The position numbers and the translations under genes were made by a program. Shown piece by piece: positions 63,963-64,000 of a stretch of 64,000 nt of DNA. Within the stretch, counting starts at the first letter, position 1. The number at the start of each line of letters is the position of its first letter. A model generated the notes under the pieces. That model worked only from the letters and a program-made list of their open reading frames with translations. It did no database searches and was not told the DNA's origin. The stretch is from positions 1,054,001-1,118,000 of the forward strand of contig JAJQJQ010000019.1 of NCBI GenBank assembly GCA_028622995.1, written 5' to 3'. The stretch comes from Panagrolaimus kolymaensis. Taxonomy: Eukaryota; Nematoda; Chromadorea; Rhabditida; Panagrolaimidae.

Positions 63963-64000
63963 TTTTATATATATTAAGTAAATAAGAATATTTATACAAA

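Noticed and set aside
1..64000. tRNA, rRNA or telomere repeat
   Set aside because: No B-box-like GGTTCRANNCC with a matching A box, no rRNA-like conserved blocks and no run of TTAGGC seen by eye.

Overview
The window is strongly A+T-rich eukaryotic DNA with small spliced exons and short introns. The protein content points to a nematode. There is a synaptobrevin almost identical to nematode SNB-1, a secreted protein built from Kunitz, lustrin-type, DUF19/CPG4-like and thyroglobulin modules (a typical nematode mix), and splice acceptors sit just upstream of several start codons, as expected for introns or spliced-leader sites. The species cannot be named from sequence alone. All exon models were built by eye from splice sites and reading frame.

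Layout. 1-5491 holds two conserved minus-strand genes: a choline/ethanolamine phosphotransferase (1121-2751) and mitochondrial EF-Ts (4108-5491). 5760-20580 is a block in which a short motif, CAGTTT(T/A), recurs roughly every 30-100 bp, almost always on the + strand and almost always outside exons. The block contains a small unrecognised + strand gene (6877-8271) and a 15-exon minus-strand gene for a mosaic secreted protein (9087-19612). 17963-35212 is a head-to-tail tandem triplication of a 5,750-bp unit. Each unit carries the 5' half of the mosaic gene (minus strand), a shared 3.2-kb intergenic region, and the 5' part of an HP1-like chromodomain gene (plus strand). Only the left-most mosaic gene and the right-most HP1 gene (34343-35908) are complete. 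The other HP1 copies encode chromodomain-only proteins.

36388-39196 holds two SNARE genes in the same orientation: snb-1/synaptobrevin, then a syntaxin-18 homologue. After a 5.8-kb gene-free stretch comes an EHBP1 homologue (45009-51917) with a 648-bp MITE-like element in one intron. It faces, tail to tail, a smaller EHBP1 paralogue that lacks the CH domain (52621-54303). 54304-63636 has no gene I can support. From about 57100 the CAGTTT motif returns, and the first exon of an unidentified gene starts at 63637.

The conserved genes fall into lipid synthesis, mitochondrial translation, membrane fusion/trafficking and heterochromatin reading. The lineage-specific genes (mosaic secreted protein, orphan 187-aa protein) are the ones embedded in the strand-biased CAGTTT arrays. 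The most unusual signals are that array, which is reminiscent of nematode piRNA-promoter or PATC-type germline DNA without matching either exactly, and the near-perfect triplication that creates truncated HP1 genes.
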